The position numbers were made by a program, and so were the translations under genes. The notes beneath the pieces are model-generated. The model saw only the letters and a list, made by a program, of their open reading frames with translations, was not told the origin of the DNA and searched no databases. A DNA stretch of 64,000 nucleotides from Tistrella mobilis. Its GTDB lineage: Bacteria > Pseudomonadota > Alphaproteobacteria > Tistrellales > Tistrellaceae. This document shows positions 7,789-16,511 of the stretch, one piece after another. The DNA lies in the NCBI RefSeq assembly GCF_041468085.1, contig NZ_CP121017.1, forward strand, positions 1,405,501 through 1,469,500, given 5' to 3'. Every line of letters begins with the position of its first letter. Within the stretch, counting starts at the first letter, position 1.

Positions 7789-9909
7789 ATGACAGGCGAG
7801 ATGATCACACCGGCCACCATGCCCTTCAGCCTGACACCGGATCAGGCGGCGGCGCTCGATGCGATCGAGGCCTTCCTGCGTGACGACGCACCGGATGCCT
7901 TCATCCTGCGCGGCGGGGCCGGCACCGGCAAGACGGCGCTGATCGCGGCCCTGGTCGCCCGGATGGCGGGGCGGAACCTGTCTCCGGCCCTGGTTGCCCC
8001 CACCGGTCGGGCGGCACGTATCCTGACCCACAAGGTGGGCCGGATGGCTGGGGGCGAGGCCGTGACGGCCGTGACCATCCATCGTGCGATCTATGCGCTC
8101 GACCGGATCGAGGTGAACGAAGAGGCCGTCTCCGAGACCGATCCCGGCATGCGGATGATCTTTCCGCTGCGGGGGGAGGAAGCCGTTGCCCCGCTGATCG
8201 TGGTCGACGAGGCTTCGATGGTCGGCGACCGCGAGATGCAGGGCGATCTGCTGCGCTTCGGCTCCGGGCGGTTGCTGGCGGACCTGATCGCCTTCTGTCG
8301 CATGCGGCGACCGGGGCGCGAACGGGATCGGCTGGCGAAACTGCTTTTCGTCGGCGATCCCGCCCAGCTGCCGCCGGTGGGGGAAGAGACATCGCCTGCG
8401 CTCGATGCCGGTCATCTGGCCGCGGCCTTCGGGTTGAAGGTCACCGGCTTCGACCTTGCGACGGTGCTGCGCCAGGCCGAGGGCAGCGCCATTCTGGACC
8501 GGGCGACCCGCATCCGCGAGGCGCTGGCGGCGGAGCGGTTCGACACGCTCTCTCTCAGCCCTGATGGCGCGGAGATCATGGAGGTGGATGCCGCCGGTGC
8601 CGTCGGGGTGATCGTCGACGGCATCCGTGCGCGGGAACAGGCGGTGGCGGTGGTGGCCTCCAATGCCACCGCGCTCGACTACAACCGCAGTGTCCGCGAA
8701 CGGCTCTGGGGCGATGCCGCCTTGCCGGTGCAGGCCGGCGACACGCTGCTGGTCAACCGCAATTCACGCCGCCATGGCCTCAGCAACGGCGATGTGGTGA
8801 AGGTGTTGTCGGCCGACGATCCGGCCGAAACCGTGCCGGTGCCGCTCGCCGGCGGCCATCTGGTCACCCTGCGTTTCCGGCATGCGGTGGTGGCGCATCG
8901 CGAGGGCGATGGTACGGTCGTCCGCACCCGCTGCCTGTTGCTCGAAAACCTGCTCGACCAGCCGGGGCGGGACCTCACCCCGCTGGAACAACGGGCGCTG
9001 CTGGTCCATTTCCGCACCCGTCATCCGGATCTGTCGCCCAAATCCGCGGCCTTCCGGCAGTTGATCGTGGAAGACCCTTATGTGAACGCGCTCCAGGTCA
9101 AATACGGCTATGCCGTCACCTGCCACAAGGCCCAGGGCGGGGAATGGCAGACGGTGCTGGTCCATTTCGCGCCCGGCCGCGGTCTGCGCAATCCGGCATT
9201 CTTCCGCTGGACCTACACCGCCATCACCCGGGCGGTGCGCCGGCTGATCGTGGTCAACCCGCCGGATTTCAGCCCGGCGGATGTCTGGGCGCATGATCCG
9301 GCACCGGCAGCCATGGCCGACACCGCGTCAGAGGATCCGCGGACGGATCCCGACTGGTATCGGCTGTCCTTTCCCGGCACCGCCGCCCCGCTGATGGCGG
9401 TCCACCGCCGGCTGCGCGCCGCCTGGGCGGCCCGGGGGATCACGATCGAAGGGCTGCAGCATCTTCAGTATTGCGAGCGCTACACCCTGGCCCGCGACGG
9501 CCGGCGGGTCATGGTGCAATACCACTACAACGGAAAGTTCCGGCCCGGCCGGGCCGGCCTGGCGCCGGGCGGCGGCGATGCCGGGCTGGCCGGGGATGCC
9601 ATCAGGGCGTTCCAGGCGCTTGAGGATGATGGGGCCGGGGCGGGGCAGCCGGCCTTCATCCGGGATTTCCTGATCGAACTGGACGCGGCGCTGGCGGGGA
9701 CGGCCATCCGGCGCACCGGCCAGAAACCGATGCCCTATCGCCTGCGCATCGGCCTGGCAGATGCCACCCGTGCGGGTGAGATCGATGTCATCCACGACGC
9801 CCGCCAGAACTGGACCGCGGTCCAGGAGGTCGGCGGCCCCGGCGCGACCCACGGGCTTTGCGACGAGCTGCGCCGGTTGATGACCGCACATATCGGTTAC
9901 CGGCCGTGA
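7789..9909 (+). CDS. RecD/Dda-like SF1 helicase with C-terminal extension
   Basis: This is a superfamily 1 DNA helicase of about 706 residues. Walker A GGAGTGKT is at about 42-49, Walker B 'LIVVDEASMVGD' at about 136-147, motif III 'LLFVGDPAQLPPVG' follows, and the UvrD-C2 segment 'YAVTCHKAQGGEWQTV' is near 441-456 with 'YTAITRA' after it. About 185 residues beyond the helicase core form an extra domain ('GLQHLQYCERYTLARDGRR', 'YHYNGKF') that I have seen only in helicases of this sort; its role is unknown. The stop overlaps the next gene's GTG by three bases (GTGA), so translation is coupled. The start is uncertain (TTG 7780, ATG 7789 or 7801; no strong ribosome site). Confidence 0.8.
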   Translation: MTGEMITPATMPFSLTPDQAAALDAIEAFLRDDAPDAFILRGGAGTGKTALIAALVARMAGRNLSPALVAPTGRAARILTHKVGRMAGGEAVTAVTIHRAIYALDRIEVNEEAVSETDPGMRMIFPLRGEEAVAPLIVVDEASMVGDREMQGDLLRFGSGRLLADLIAFCRMRRPGRERDRLAKLLFVGDPAQLPPVGEETSPALDAGHLAAAFGLKVTGFDLATVLRQAEGSAILDRATRIREALAAERFDTLSLSPDGAEIMEVDAAGAVGVIVDGIRAREQAVAVVASNATALDYNRSVRERLWGDAALPVQAGDTLLVNRNSRRHGLSNGDVVKVLSADDPAETVPVPLAGGHLVTLRFRHAVVAHREGDGTVVRTRCLLLENLLDQPGRDLTPLEQRALLVHFRTRHPDLSPKSAAFRQLIVEDPYVNALQVKYGYAVTCHKAQGGEWQTVLVHFAPGRGLRNPAFFRWTYTAITRAVRRLIVVNPPDFSPADVWAHDPAPAAMADTASEDPRTDPDWYRLSFPGTAAPLMAVHRRLRAAWAARGITIEGLQHLQYCERYTLARDGRRVMVQYHYNGKFRPGRAGLAPGGGDAGLAGDAIRAFQALEDDGAGAGQPAFIRDFLIELDAALAGTAIRRTGQKPMPYRLRIGLADATRAGEIDVIHDARQNWTAVQEVGGPGATHGLCDELRRLMTAHIGYRP

Positions 9910-11318
9910 GCTCGCGGGAGATCTTCGCCCTGCGCCGGCAGGGCCGTCATGCCGAGGCGCTGGATCTGGCGCGCCGTGCCCATGCCGATGCCGGGGACGG
10001 GGCGTCCGATCTCTGGCTGCTGCGCGCCTATGCCTGGGTGCTGTACGACCGGATCCGGCAGGCGGTGGAGGCGCACGATGCCGGGCGCCTGTCCCCCACC
10101 GCGCTCACCGCTGCAATCTCGCCGCCCCTGCGCGAATTCTCACGCATGGGGGATCCCCTCCGACGGGACAGCGCCTTCTCGCAGATCCTGCGTCTGGCCG
10201 GGAAGGTCTCAGGCGTCTGGCCGGACTTCCTGGCCTTTGCCCATTGGGCCGGCATCGACGACTTCACCTGGGACGACCGCGAGCCATTCGTGGACGAAAC
10301 CGGCCGCAAGCTCGACGACCTGCGCACCCGCTTCATCCGGGCGGTCTGTCGCGCCACGGTGGCGAAGGCAGGCGCCGGCGGTCCTGAGGGCGCAGCCGTG
10401 GCCTGGGGGAGGGAGGTACTGGATCGTGCGCTTGAGGCCAGGCCCGATGATCAATGGCTGAACTACTACCGCAGCAGGTTGCACCTCGCCGATGGTGAGA
10501 CCGCACAGGCGAGCCGCCGCCTGGTCCCGGTGCTGCGCCGTCAGGGGCGGGCGGCCTGGGTCTGGGGTCTGCTGGGCGAGATCCTGGAAGAGGCGGGCGC
10601 GCGGGGCGATGCCCTGATCTGCCTGATCCATGCCACCCGTCTTGCCCGCGAGGAACAGGAGCTGGGCCAGCTGCGCATCCGCCTGGCCCGGCTTCTGGCG
10701 CTCGACAGCCGCTTCGACGAGGCGGCGGAACAGCTGCGCCAGGCGATGCAGTACCGCGAGCAGCACGGCTATCGCATCCCGCCGGAACTGGCGGGCCTCT
10801 GCGCGGCCGACTGGTTTGCAGGCGCGGTTGCGCGGGCGCCGGCACCGGTTGAAGCCGAAGCCGAAGCCTTGCTCCGCGGGCTGGAGCGCGCGAATCTCAG
10901 CTACAGCCCGGGCGTGATCGACCATGTCAACACGGCCAAGGCGTTGAGCTATGTGGCGACGGGTGCCAGCAGCGGCTTCGTCCTGCCCCATGGCCGGTTC
11001 CCGGCGATCAGGGATCTGGTGCCGGGCACGGTGGTGGAGGTCGGCCATGTCACGGCCGACGGGCCCGCGCTCGACTGGCGCCCCTCTGCCGCCACATCCC
11101 TGCCGGGGCTGTGCGAGAGCTTCACCGGCGTGATTGACCGCCAGGAGGACCAGGCTTTCGCCTTTCTGCGCAGCCCCGGGGGCGATGTCTTCGTGCCCCC
11201 CGATCTTGCAGCCGGGGTTGCTGTGGGCAGCTGGCCGGGCCGAAGCTGCCTTGCGATCCGGCGGACCGACAGGAAGGGGCGCACCGGCTGGCGGGCCGTC
11301 CGGCTGTCTGGCGCCTGA
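9906..11318 (+). CDS. TPR-repeat protein with C-terminal cold-shock/S1-like domain
   Basis: This 470-residue protein starts at a GTG inside the helicase stop codon. Helix-rich TPR-like units fill residues about 1-330 ('GRHAEALDLARRAHADAG', 'WGLLGEILEEAGARGDALICL', 'RFDEAAEQLRQAMQY'). The last about 65 residues ('FTGVIDRQEDQAFAFLRSPG' then 'DVFVPPDL') have the beta-strand pattern of a cold-shock/S1 nucleic-acid-binding fold, with possibly a second such barrel just before. No signal peptide or membrane helix is present. I recall a TPR plus S1/CSD arrangement from the predicted 'TOTE' conflict systems; no primase or nuclease is present here, so that link is inference. With the helicase it likely acts on nucleic acid. 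Confidence 0.65.
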   Translation: MSSREIFALRRQGRHAEALDLARRAHADAGDGASDLWLLRAYAWVLYDRIRQAVEAHDAGRLSPTALTAAISPPLREFSRMGDPLRRDSAFSQILRLAGKVSGVWPDFLAFAHWAGIDDFTWDDREPFVDETGRKLDDLRTRFIRAVCRATVAKAGAGGPEGAAVAWGREVLDRALEARPDDQWLNYYRSRLHLADGETAQASRRLVPVLRRQGRAAWVWGLLGEILEEAGARGDALICLIHATRLAREEQELGQLRIRLARLLALDSRFDEAAEQLRQAMQYREQHGYRIPPELAGLCAADWFAGAVARAPAPVEAEAEALLRGLERANLSYSPGVIDHVNTAKALSYVATGASSGFVLPHGRFPAIRDLVPGTVVEVGHVTADGPALDWRPSAATSLPGLCESFTGVIDRQEDQAFAFLRSPGGDVFVPPDLAAGVAVGSWPGRSCLAIRRTDRKGRTGWRAVRLSGA

Positions 11319-11330
11319 TGCATGAACGCA

Positions 11331-11360
11331 ACGGGCGGCACCCGCGAAGGTGCCGCCCGT
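11331..11360. terminator. Perfect 12-bp hairpin between convergent genes
   Basis: ACGGGCGGCACC (11331-11342) and its exact complement (11349-11360) form a hairpin with a 6-nt loop, only 12 bases past the TPR gene stop and 24 bases before the trcR stop. There is no clean U-tract on either strand, but position and strength fit a shared transcription end. Confidence 0.6.
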
Positions 11361-11384
11361 CAGGTTTACCCGGCCGGTGACGGC

Positions 11385-11978
11385 TCAATAGTCGTCGTTG
11401 AAGCCGAACTCTTCGTCATCGTCGAACTTCATCGGTTCGGGGATCTGCTCGTTGGGGTCGCGGTTCAGCCGGCGGATGGCCAGCTCGCGGTTCAGGTCGG
11501 TCTGGGTGCACAGGCCCAGCAGCACCGGATCGCGCGGCTTGATATTCGGGCTGTTCCAGTGGGTCCGGTTGCGAACGGCATTCACCGTCTGCTTGGTCGT
11601 GCCCAGCAGCTTGCAGACCTGCGCATCGTCGAGCTCGGGGTGGTTCTTAAGCAGGAAGGCGATCGCGTCGGGCCGCTCCTGGCGCTTGGCCACGGGGGTG
11701 TAGCGCGGGCCCTTGGTCCGGCGCATCAGCGGCACGGTCGGCTCACGCAGCTTCAGCCGCGCCGCCGGGTTGCGCTCGCAGCGCGTCACCTCTTCCGGGG
11801 TGAGCTGACCGTTCTTGATCGGATCCTGACCGACGATGCCGGTCGCGACGTCACCATCGGCGATGCCCTGAACCTCCAGCGGATGAAGGCTGCAGAACTC
11901 GGCAATCTGGTCGAAGGTGAGGGCGGTGTTCTCGACCAGCCAGACGGCAGTGGCCTTCGGCATCAGGGGACCAGCCAT
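11385..11978 (-). CDS. trcR: TrcR-type cell-cycle transcriptional regulator (DUF1013)
   Basis: This 197-residue protein matches the DUF1013 family, highly conserved in alphaproteobacteria, whose Caulobacter member is called TrcR. Diagnostic stretches are 'MPKATAVWLVENTALTFDQI', 'HPLEVQGIADGDVA' and 'LLGTTKQTVNAVRNRTHW'; the last looks like a helix-turn-helix. The C-terminus is very acidic. GAGGAG precedes the ATG. It acts as a cytoplasmic DNA-associated regulator in the family; targets are not visible here. The upstream quinone-reductase gene is on the same strand but separated by a terminator. Confidence 0.88.
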   Translation of the reverse strand: MAGPLMPKATAVWLVENTALTFDQIAEFCSLHPLEVQGIADGDVATGIVGQDPIKNGQLTPEEVTRCERNPAARLKLREPTVPLMRRTKGPRYTPVAKRQERPDAIAFLLKNHPELDDAQVCKLLGTTKQTVNAVRNRTHWNSPNIKPRDPVLLGLCTQTDLNRELAIRRLNRDPNEQIPEPMKFDDDEEFGFNDDY

Positions 11979-12090
11979 GTCGCTCCTCGTTCGAACTGTT
12001 CAGGCTACCGCCTGGCAGGCACCCGCTGGGGGCTCGGGGATGGGCCCCCGGCGGCGGTCGTGCCGATGACTATAGCGAAGCCCCGGCTTT

Positions 12091-12130
12091 AAACGAAAGC
12101 CGCGCGACAGGCAAGCACCGTCGCGCGGCC
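12091..12130 (-). terminator. Intrinsic terminator after the quinone reductase gene
   Basis: GCCGCGCGAC (12099-12108) pairs with GTCGCGCGGC (12120-12129). On the minus strand the stem is followed by TTTCGTTT. It ends the transcript from the gene at 12156-13181 and isolates trcR. Confidence 0.75.
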
Positions 12131-12155
12131 ATTTGTGTGACCGGCGGCCATGGGC

Positions 12156-13181
12156 TCAGAGATCGGCCACCTTCAGCACGATCTTGCCGACATGGGTGCT
12201 GCCGTCCAGGCGGGCATGTGCATCGGCCGCCTGCGTGAAGGGTATCACACTGTCGATCACCGGCCCGACCCGGCCGGCTTCGATCAGCGGCCAGACCTTT
12301 TCGGCCAGCGCATCGGCGATCGCCGCCTTCTCGGCCACCGGCCGGGCGCGGAGTGTGGAGCCGGTCACGGTCAGCCGCTTCATCATGATCGGGCGAAGGT
12401 CGACCTCGGTCTTCGGTCCCTGCAGGAAGGCGATGTAGACCAGCCGGCCGTCGCGGCGCAGCAGCTGCAGATTGCGGCCCAGATAGGGGCCGCCGACCAT
12501 GTCCAGGATCACGTCGACACCGGGATCGCCGGCGGTCGCGGCCTCGACCGCCTCTTTGAAATCCGTGGTGCGATAATTGATCGCAAGCGTCGCCCCCAGC
12601 TCTTCGCAGGCCCGGCACTTGTCGTCGGACCCCGCCGTGGCATAGACCTCGGCGCCGAGCGCCGCCGCCAGCTGGATGGCGGTGGTGCCGATACCGCTGG
12701 ATCCGCCATGGACCAGCAGGCGTTCACCCGCCTTCAGCGCGCCGCGCTCGAAGACATTGGTCCAGACGGTAAAATAAGTCTCGGGCAGGGCGGCCGCCTT
12801 CACCAGGTCCAGCCCCGCCGGCACCGGCAGGCATTGTTCCTGGGGGGCCGCCACATATTCCGCATAGCCGCCACCGGTGACCAGCGCGCAGACCCGATCG
12901 CCCGGCTTTACCCGGGTGACGCCGTCGCCGGCCGCGACCACCACGCCTGCAACTTCCAGTCCCGGAATGTCCGAGGCACCGGGCGGCGGGGGGTAGTTGC
13001 CCTGGCGCTGCAGCGAATCCGGCTTGTTGACGCCGGCGGCGGCAACCCGGATCAGCACCTCGCCATGGCCTGGATGCGGGACGGGGCGCGTGCAGGGCTT
13101 CAGTACCTCGGGACCACCGGGGGCGGTGATCTCGATCGCGGTCATGGTGTCGGGCAGTACGGTCTCGGGTTGGGCGGTCAT
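12156..13181 (-). CDS. NAD(P)H quinone oxidoreductase, zinc-free MDR (PIG3/zeta-crystallin type)
   Basis: This 341-residue cytoplasmic medium-chain reductase probably reduces quinones or other electrophilic carbonyls with NADPH. It shows 'AAGVNKPDSLQRQGNYPPPP', the 'PGLEVAGVV' loop, and the nucleotide-binding 'LLVHGGSSGIGTTAIQLAAA' (G-x-G-x-x-A pattern). The catalytic-zinc cysteine cluster of alcohol dehydrogenases is absent, as expected for this subfamily. ATG at 13181 is preferred because GGAGA is eight bases upstream; another ATG lies at 13145. It appears monocistronic. Confidence 0.88.
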   Translation of the reverse strand: MTAQPETVLPDTMTAIEITAPGGPEVLKPCTRPVPHPGHGEVLIRVAAAGVNKPDSLQRQGNYPPPPGASDIPGLEVAGVVVAAGDGVTRVKPGDRVCALVTGGGYAEYVAAPQEQCLPVPAGLDLVKAAALPETYFTVWTNVFERGALKAGERLLVHGGSSGIGTTAIQLAAALGAEVYATAGSDDKCRACEELGATLAINYRTTDFKEAVEAATAGDPGVDVILDMVGGPYLGRNLQLLRRDGRLVYIAFLQGPKTEVDLRPIMMKRLTVTGSTLRARPVAEKAAIADALAEKVWPLIEAGRVGPVIDSVIPFTQAADAHARLDGSTHVGKIVLKVADL

Positions 13182-13332
13182 GCGGGGCGTCTCCGGTCTT
13201 GTCCTGCGGTGGCGGGGCACCACCGCGGCCCCGGTCGGACGGGGCACGGCTGTCGGAAATGATCATTCCGGTTCGCGGCCGAGCATGGACCCAAAGCCGG
13301 CCGGATGGAAGGGGGCGCGGATGCGGGCAGGC

Positions 13333-14142
13333 TCAGGGCTCCAGCACCATGCCCTCACGCGCGACCACCGTGCCGGGCCGGCGTTCGGCAACCTCGGCGG
13401 CGATGCGGTCCATCTGCTCGTCGTCATGGGCCGGGTCGTGATGGAAGACGACATAGGTCTTCACGCCCGCTTCCTCGGCCAGCCGCATGCCGGCCGACCA
13501 TGTGGAATGGCCCCAGCCGATCCGGCTCGGATATTCCTCATCGGTGAACATGGCGTCGTAGACCATGATGTCGGCACCGGCCACCAGCTCGGCGATACGC
13601 GGATCGACGCCCTCGGCCGGGTGCTCGGTATCGGTGATGTAGCAGATGGAGCGGCCGTCGAATTCGACCCGGTAGCCCACCGCCCGTTGCGGGTGGTTGA
13701 GCAGGGCGGTGCGGATCCGGATTCCGGGATGCGGCTCCAGCACATCGCCCGGGGCGAAATCGCGGAAGCTCATATCCGCCTTCATGATCTCGACCGGGAC
13801 CGGAAAGACCGGGTCGCTCATCAATGCACACAGCAGGTCGCGCAGATTGCGCTCGGGATGCAGGTGCCCGGCCCACATCCGATAGGTGTTGCGCGGATCG
13901 AAGGCGGTCGAAAAGAACGGGAAGCCGCAGATATGGTCGAAATGGGTGTGGGTCAGGAACAGATCCGCATCCACCGGAACCCGGGTTCTCAGCTCGTCGT
14001 CCAGGACACGCAGCCCCGTGCCGGCATCGAAGATCAGGCGTCGGTCTCCGCATCGTATCTCAAGACACGACGTGTTGCCGCCATAGCGGACCGTCGACGG
14101 GCCGGGGCAGGCGATGCTGCCGCGCACGCCCCAGAACTTCAC
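13333..14142 (-). CDS. MBL-fold metallohydrolase (paralogue 1)
   Basis: This is a metallo-beta-lactamase-fold hydrolase of 269 residues. It carries the metal-binding motif 'LTHTHFDHICGFPFF' (HxHxDH), a later 'SICYITDTEH' and 'GWGHSTW', and a C-terminal 'YVVFHHDPAHDD'. Family members hydrolyse phosphodiesters, thioesters and similar bonds; the substrate is unknown. GTG at 14142 is chosen: AGGA lies upstream and the paralogue at 14461 starts at the equivalent residue ('FWGVRGSIACP'). The two paralogues are divergent and about half identical by eye. There is no signal peptide. Confidence 0.82.
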   Translation of the reverse strand: MKFWGVRGSIACPGPSTVRYGGNTSCLEIRCGDRRLIFDAGTGLRVLDDELRTRVPVDADLFLTHTHFDHICGFPFFSTAFDPRNTYRMWAGHLHPERNLRDLLCALMSDPVFPVPVEIMKADMSFRDFAPGDVLEPHPGIRIRTALLNHPQRAVGYRVEFDGRSICYITDTEHPAEGVDPRIAELVAGADIMVYDAMFTDEEYPSRIGWGHSTWSAGMRLAEEAGVKTYVVFHHDPAHDDEQMDRIAAEVAERRPGTVVAREGMVLEP

Positions 14143-14460
14143 CCAGAATTCCTGTGTCTTTGCCAATCCCTTACCCGCCGTTTCGAGCGGCCTCTCCTGT
14201 CCGACCCCGCGTGCTCTACAGGTATATGGTGACAGGGATGCGACGACACCCCATGCGGTTCCGGCATGGCCGGCCCGCACCGGTGTCTTTCCGGCGGTCC
14301 CTGTCCGTTCGGCCACCGCTCTCCCGGCGGTGATCCGTGCGTCTCCCGAACGGCAGTTTGCCTGCTTCGGTGGCGTGATGCAAACCGCGCACATCTTGCC
14401 CGGAACGTCGCCGCACACTACGGTTCTGAAGACGACAGGCCGATCACCACGAACAGGCGC
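14143..14460. other. Divergent promoter region between the two MBL paralogues
   Basis: This 318-bp gap separates the starts of two divergent paralogous genes and must hold both promoters. I could not identify a convincing -35/-10 pair or a shared operator in it, and no protein gene is supported. Confidence 0.4.
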
Positions 14461-15315
14461 ATGATGACCTTTTCAGTCGCCTTCTGGGGGGTACGCGGCA
14501 GCATCGCCTGCCCCACACCCCGTCATATGCGCTATGGCGGCAACACGTCATGCGTGGCGGTGACCTGTGGGGACCGCCAGCTGATCTTCGATGCCGGTAC
14601 CGGCATCCGCGAGCTGGGGCACCATATGAACCTTGCGGGCGTGCGCACCGCCACGCTGCTGCTGTCGCACACCCATTGGGACCACATCGTGGGCTTTCCC
14701 TTCTTCTCGCCCGCCTTCCGCCGCGGCAACCGGTTCGAGGTGCTGGCCGGCCATCTGATCGCGTCGGGCGGCATCCGGCGGGTCATCGACCGCCAGATGC
14801 AGGCGCCGACCTTTCCGGTGCCGCTGGAGGCGATGAATGCCGAGATGACCTTCGACGATTTCGCCGCCGGAGATACGCTGATGCTGGGCCCCGACATCCG
14901 GGTCCGGACCCTGCCGCTCAACCACCCCGACGGTGCTACCGGTTATCGCATCGACCATGCCGGTCGGTCTGTAGCCTACATCACCGATACCGAACATCGC
15001 CCCGACGGACCCGATCAGAATGTGCTGGCGCTGATGGACGGGGTGGATCTCGCGATCTATGACAGCACCTATACCGACGACGAATATCCGGCCAAGGCCG
15101 GCTGGGGGCATTCCACCTGGCAGGAAGGGGTGCGTCTGGCGCGGATGGCCGGCGCGCGCCGGCTGGCCATCTTCCATCACGACCCGGATCACGAGGATGA
15201 TTTCATGGACCGGGTGGGGGCGGCTGCCGCGGTGATGTGGCCGTCGGCTTTCGTTGCCCGCGAGGGTCTGGTGGTCGACCTGTTGACCGACAGCTTCCAC
15301 GATCTGCCGCGCTGA
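14461..15315 (+). CDS. MBL-fold metallohydrolase (paralogue 2)
   Basis: This 284-residue MBL-fold hydrolase is closely related to the divergent neighbour at 13333-14142. It shares 'FWGVRGSIACP', 'RYGGNTSC', 'LIFDAGTGIREL', the metal motif 'LSHTHWDHIVGFPFFSP', 'VAYITDTEH', 'GWGHSTWQEGVRLA' and 'IFHHDPDHEDDF'. The start is ATG at 14461 or 14464; the ribosome site is weak. Its C-terminus is slightly longer than that of the paralogue. A local inverted duplication of one ancestral gene explains the arrangement. Function is unknown beyond metal-dependent hydrolysis. Confidence 0.82.
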   Translation: MMTFSVAFWGVRGSIACPTPRHMRYGGNTSCVAVTCGDRQLIFDAGTGIRELGHHMNLAGVRTATLLLSHTHWDHIVGFPFFSPAFRRGNRFEVLAGHLIASGGIRRVIDRQMQAPTFPVPLEAMNAEMTFDDFAAGDTLMLGPDIRVRTLPLNHPDGATGYRIDHAGRSVAYITDTEHRPDGPDQNVLALMDGVDLAIYDSTYTDDEYPAKAGWGHSTWQEGVRLARMAGARRLAIFHHDPDHEDDFMDRVGAAAAVMWPSAFVAREGLVVDLLTDSFHDLPR

Positions 15316-15521
15316 CGACGACACCCCGCCCGGCAGGGCCGGACGGGGTGCGGTCTTGCTGCGAAGGAAGAAGGGACGGCGCCCTGCGCCGGGCCGCACC
15401 GGCGCCGCCCCGAGTGGCATGGGCGGGCGGGGAGACAGGAGGGAGCACCCGCCCACGCCGCGTCGCCGCCATGCCTGCTGCCTCGTTGCATGACGGCCAC
15501 GAAAGCGTCAGCCGCGTCCGC
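15316..15521. terminator. Convergent intergenic region with compound hairpin
   Basis: CACCCCG (15322-15328) pairs with CGGGGTG (15344-15350), and an inner CCGGC/GCCGG (15330-15342) extends the stem past one mismatch. It lies just after the MBL paralogue 2 stop. The rest of the gap, up to the convergent cyclase-family gene, holds no gene. A weaker stem (TGGGCGG with CCGCCCA) brackets about 15420-15456. No U-tract is evident. Confidence 0.5.
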
Positions 15522-16511
15522 TCAGCGGATGGCGACCGGGTTGATGATTGCCTGCACCGCGCCGGTATAGCGGGGCTGGCCCAGCACGAACATGAACTCG
15601 TACGCCTTGTCTTTCGCGAGTTCGGTGGTGTTCATGTTCTCAAGGATGTAGACGCCGTTCTGGGGCAGCAGAATCTGGTGCACCTCGAAAACGCCCGCGC
15701 CCTGCTCGAAGGGGATCACCTCCAGCGCCCAGCTGTCGGCGCCGACCGCGACCACGCCCTTCTCGGCCAGATAGCGCGCGCCTTCGCGGCCGAGGCCCGG
15801 CTCGCCGGTCGAATAGCGTTTGTCGTCCTTGCCGATCAGGCTGATCCAGCCGGTGTGGAACAGCACCACGTCGCCCTTGCGGATCTCGACGCCCTGCTTC
15901 TTTGCGACCTCGTCGATCTCGGCCTTGTTGAAGGCGGTGCCTTCCTTGACGACATCGGTGCCGTAATGGGCGGCCATGTCGAGCAGCACGCCGCGGGTGG
16001 TGATCGGGGGCACCTTTTCGATGCCGAGCTTGGTCAGCCCGGTCATCGCTGCGAAATCCTTGGCCTGATGGCCGTTATAATAGGTGCCGTCGATGCCGAT
16101 ATGGCCAAGACCGTCGAGCTGGCTGCCGATGCCCATCCAGCCTTCGACGATGTCGTCGTTGTAGGTGGTCTTGGTCGGCCCCAGGCTGGCGCCCTGGGTC
16201 TGGCCCGGCTGAACGACATAGATCTTGAAGCCGCGCGGCGCATAGGCCGGCGTCTTGGAATTGGTTTCGATGCCGAGCGGATAGGTCTTGCCGGTCTTGA
16301 CCAGCTGGGCCGCCTCCAGAACCTTTTCGGGGCTGAGGTTGTTGGCGGCGCCGATCTCGTCATCCGGGCCCCATTTGGACTTGGTCCAGTCGTCGGCGGC
16401 CAGTGCGACGCCGGCGATCAGACAGCCCATGGCGGTTGCTGCGGCGGTGCGTGCAAGGCGCCGGGCATGTCTGCGGACGGACAGGCCGGTACCGTGGCGG
16501 GTCGTGGTCAT
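15522..16511 (-). CDS. Exported cyclase-family (kynurenine-formamidase-like) hydrolase
   Basis: This 329-residue protein has an arginine-rich N-terminus followed by a hydrophobic stretch and a likely signal-peptidase site ('LIAGVALA' then 'ADD'), so it should be exported; the RRHARR start could suit Tat. The mature part matches the cyclase family (PF04199, metal-dependent amide or ester hydrolases): 'SQLDGLGHIGIDGTYYNGH' in the metal-site region, 'TRGVLLDMAAHYG', 'KGDVVLFHTGW', 'VVAVGADSWALE'. ATG at 16511 has GGAGGAG upstream. The substrate is unknown. The gene is flanked by a large AT-rich promoter gap. Confidence 0.82.
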   Translation of the reverse strand: MTTTRHGTGLSVRRHARRLARTAAATAMGCLIAGVALAADDWTKSKWGPDDEIGAANNLSPEKVLEAAQLVKTGKTYPLGIETNSKTPAYAPRGFKIYVVQPGQTQGASLGPTKTTYNDDIVEGWMGIGSQLDGLGHIGIDGTYYNGHQAKDFAAMTGLTKLGIEKVPPITTRGVLLDMAAHYGTDVVKEGTAFNKAEIDEVAKKQGVEIRKGDVVLFHTGWISLIGKDDKRYSTGEPGLGREGARYLAEKGVVAVGADSWALEVIPFEQGAGVFEVHQILLPQNGVYILENMNTTELAKDKAYEFMFVLGQPRYTGAVQAIINPVAIR

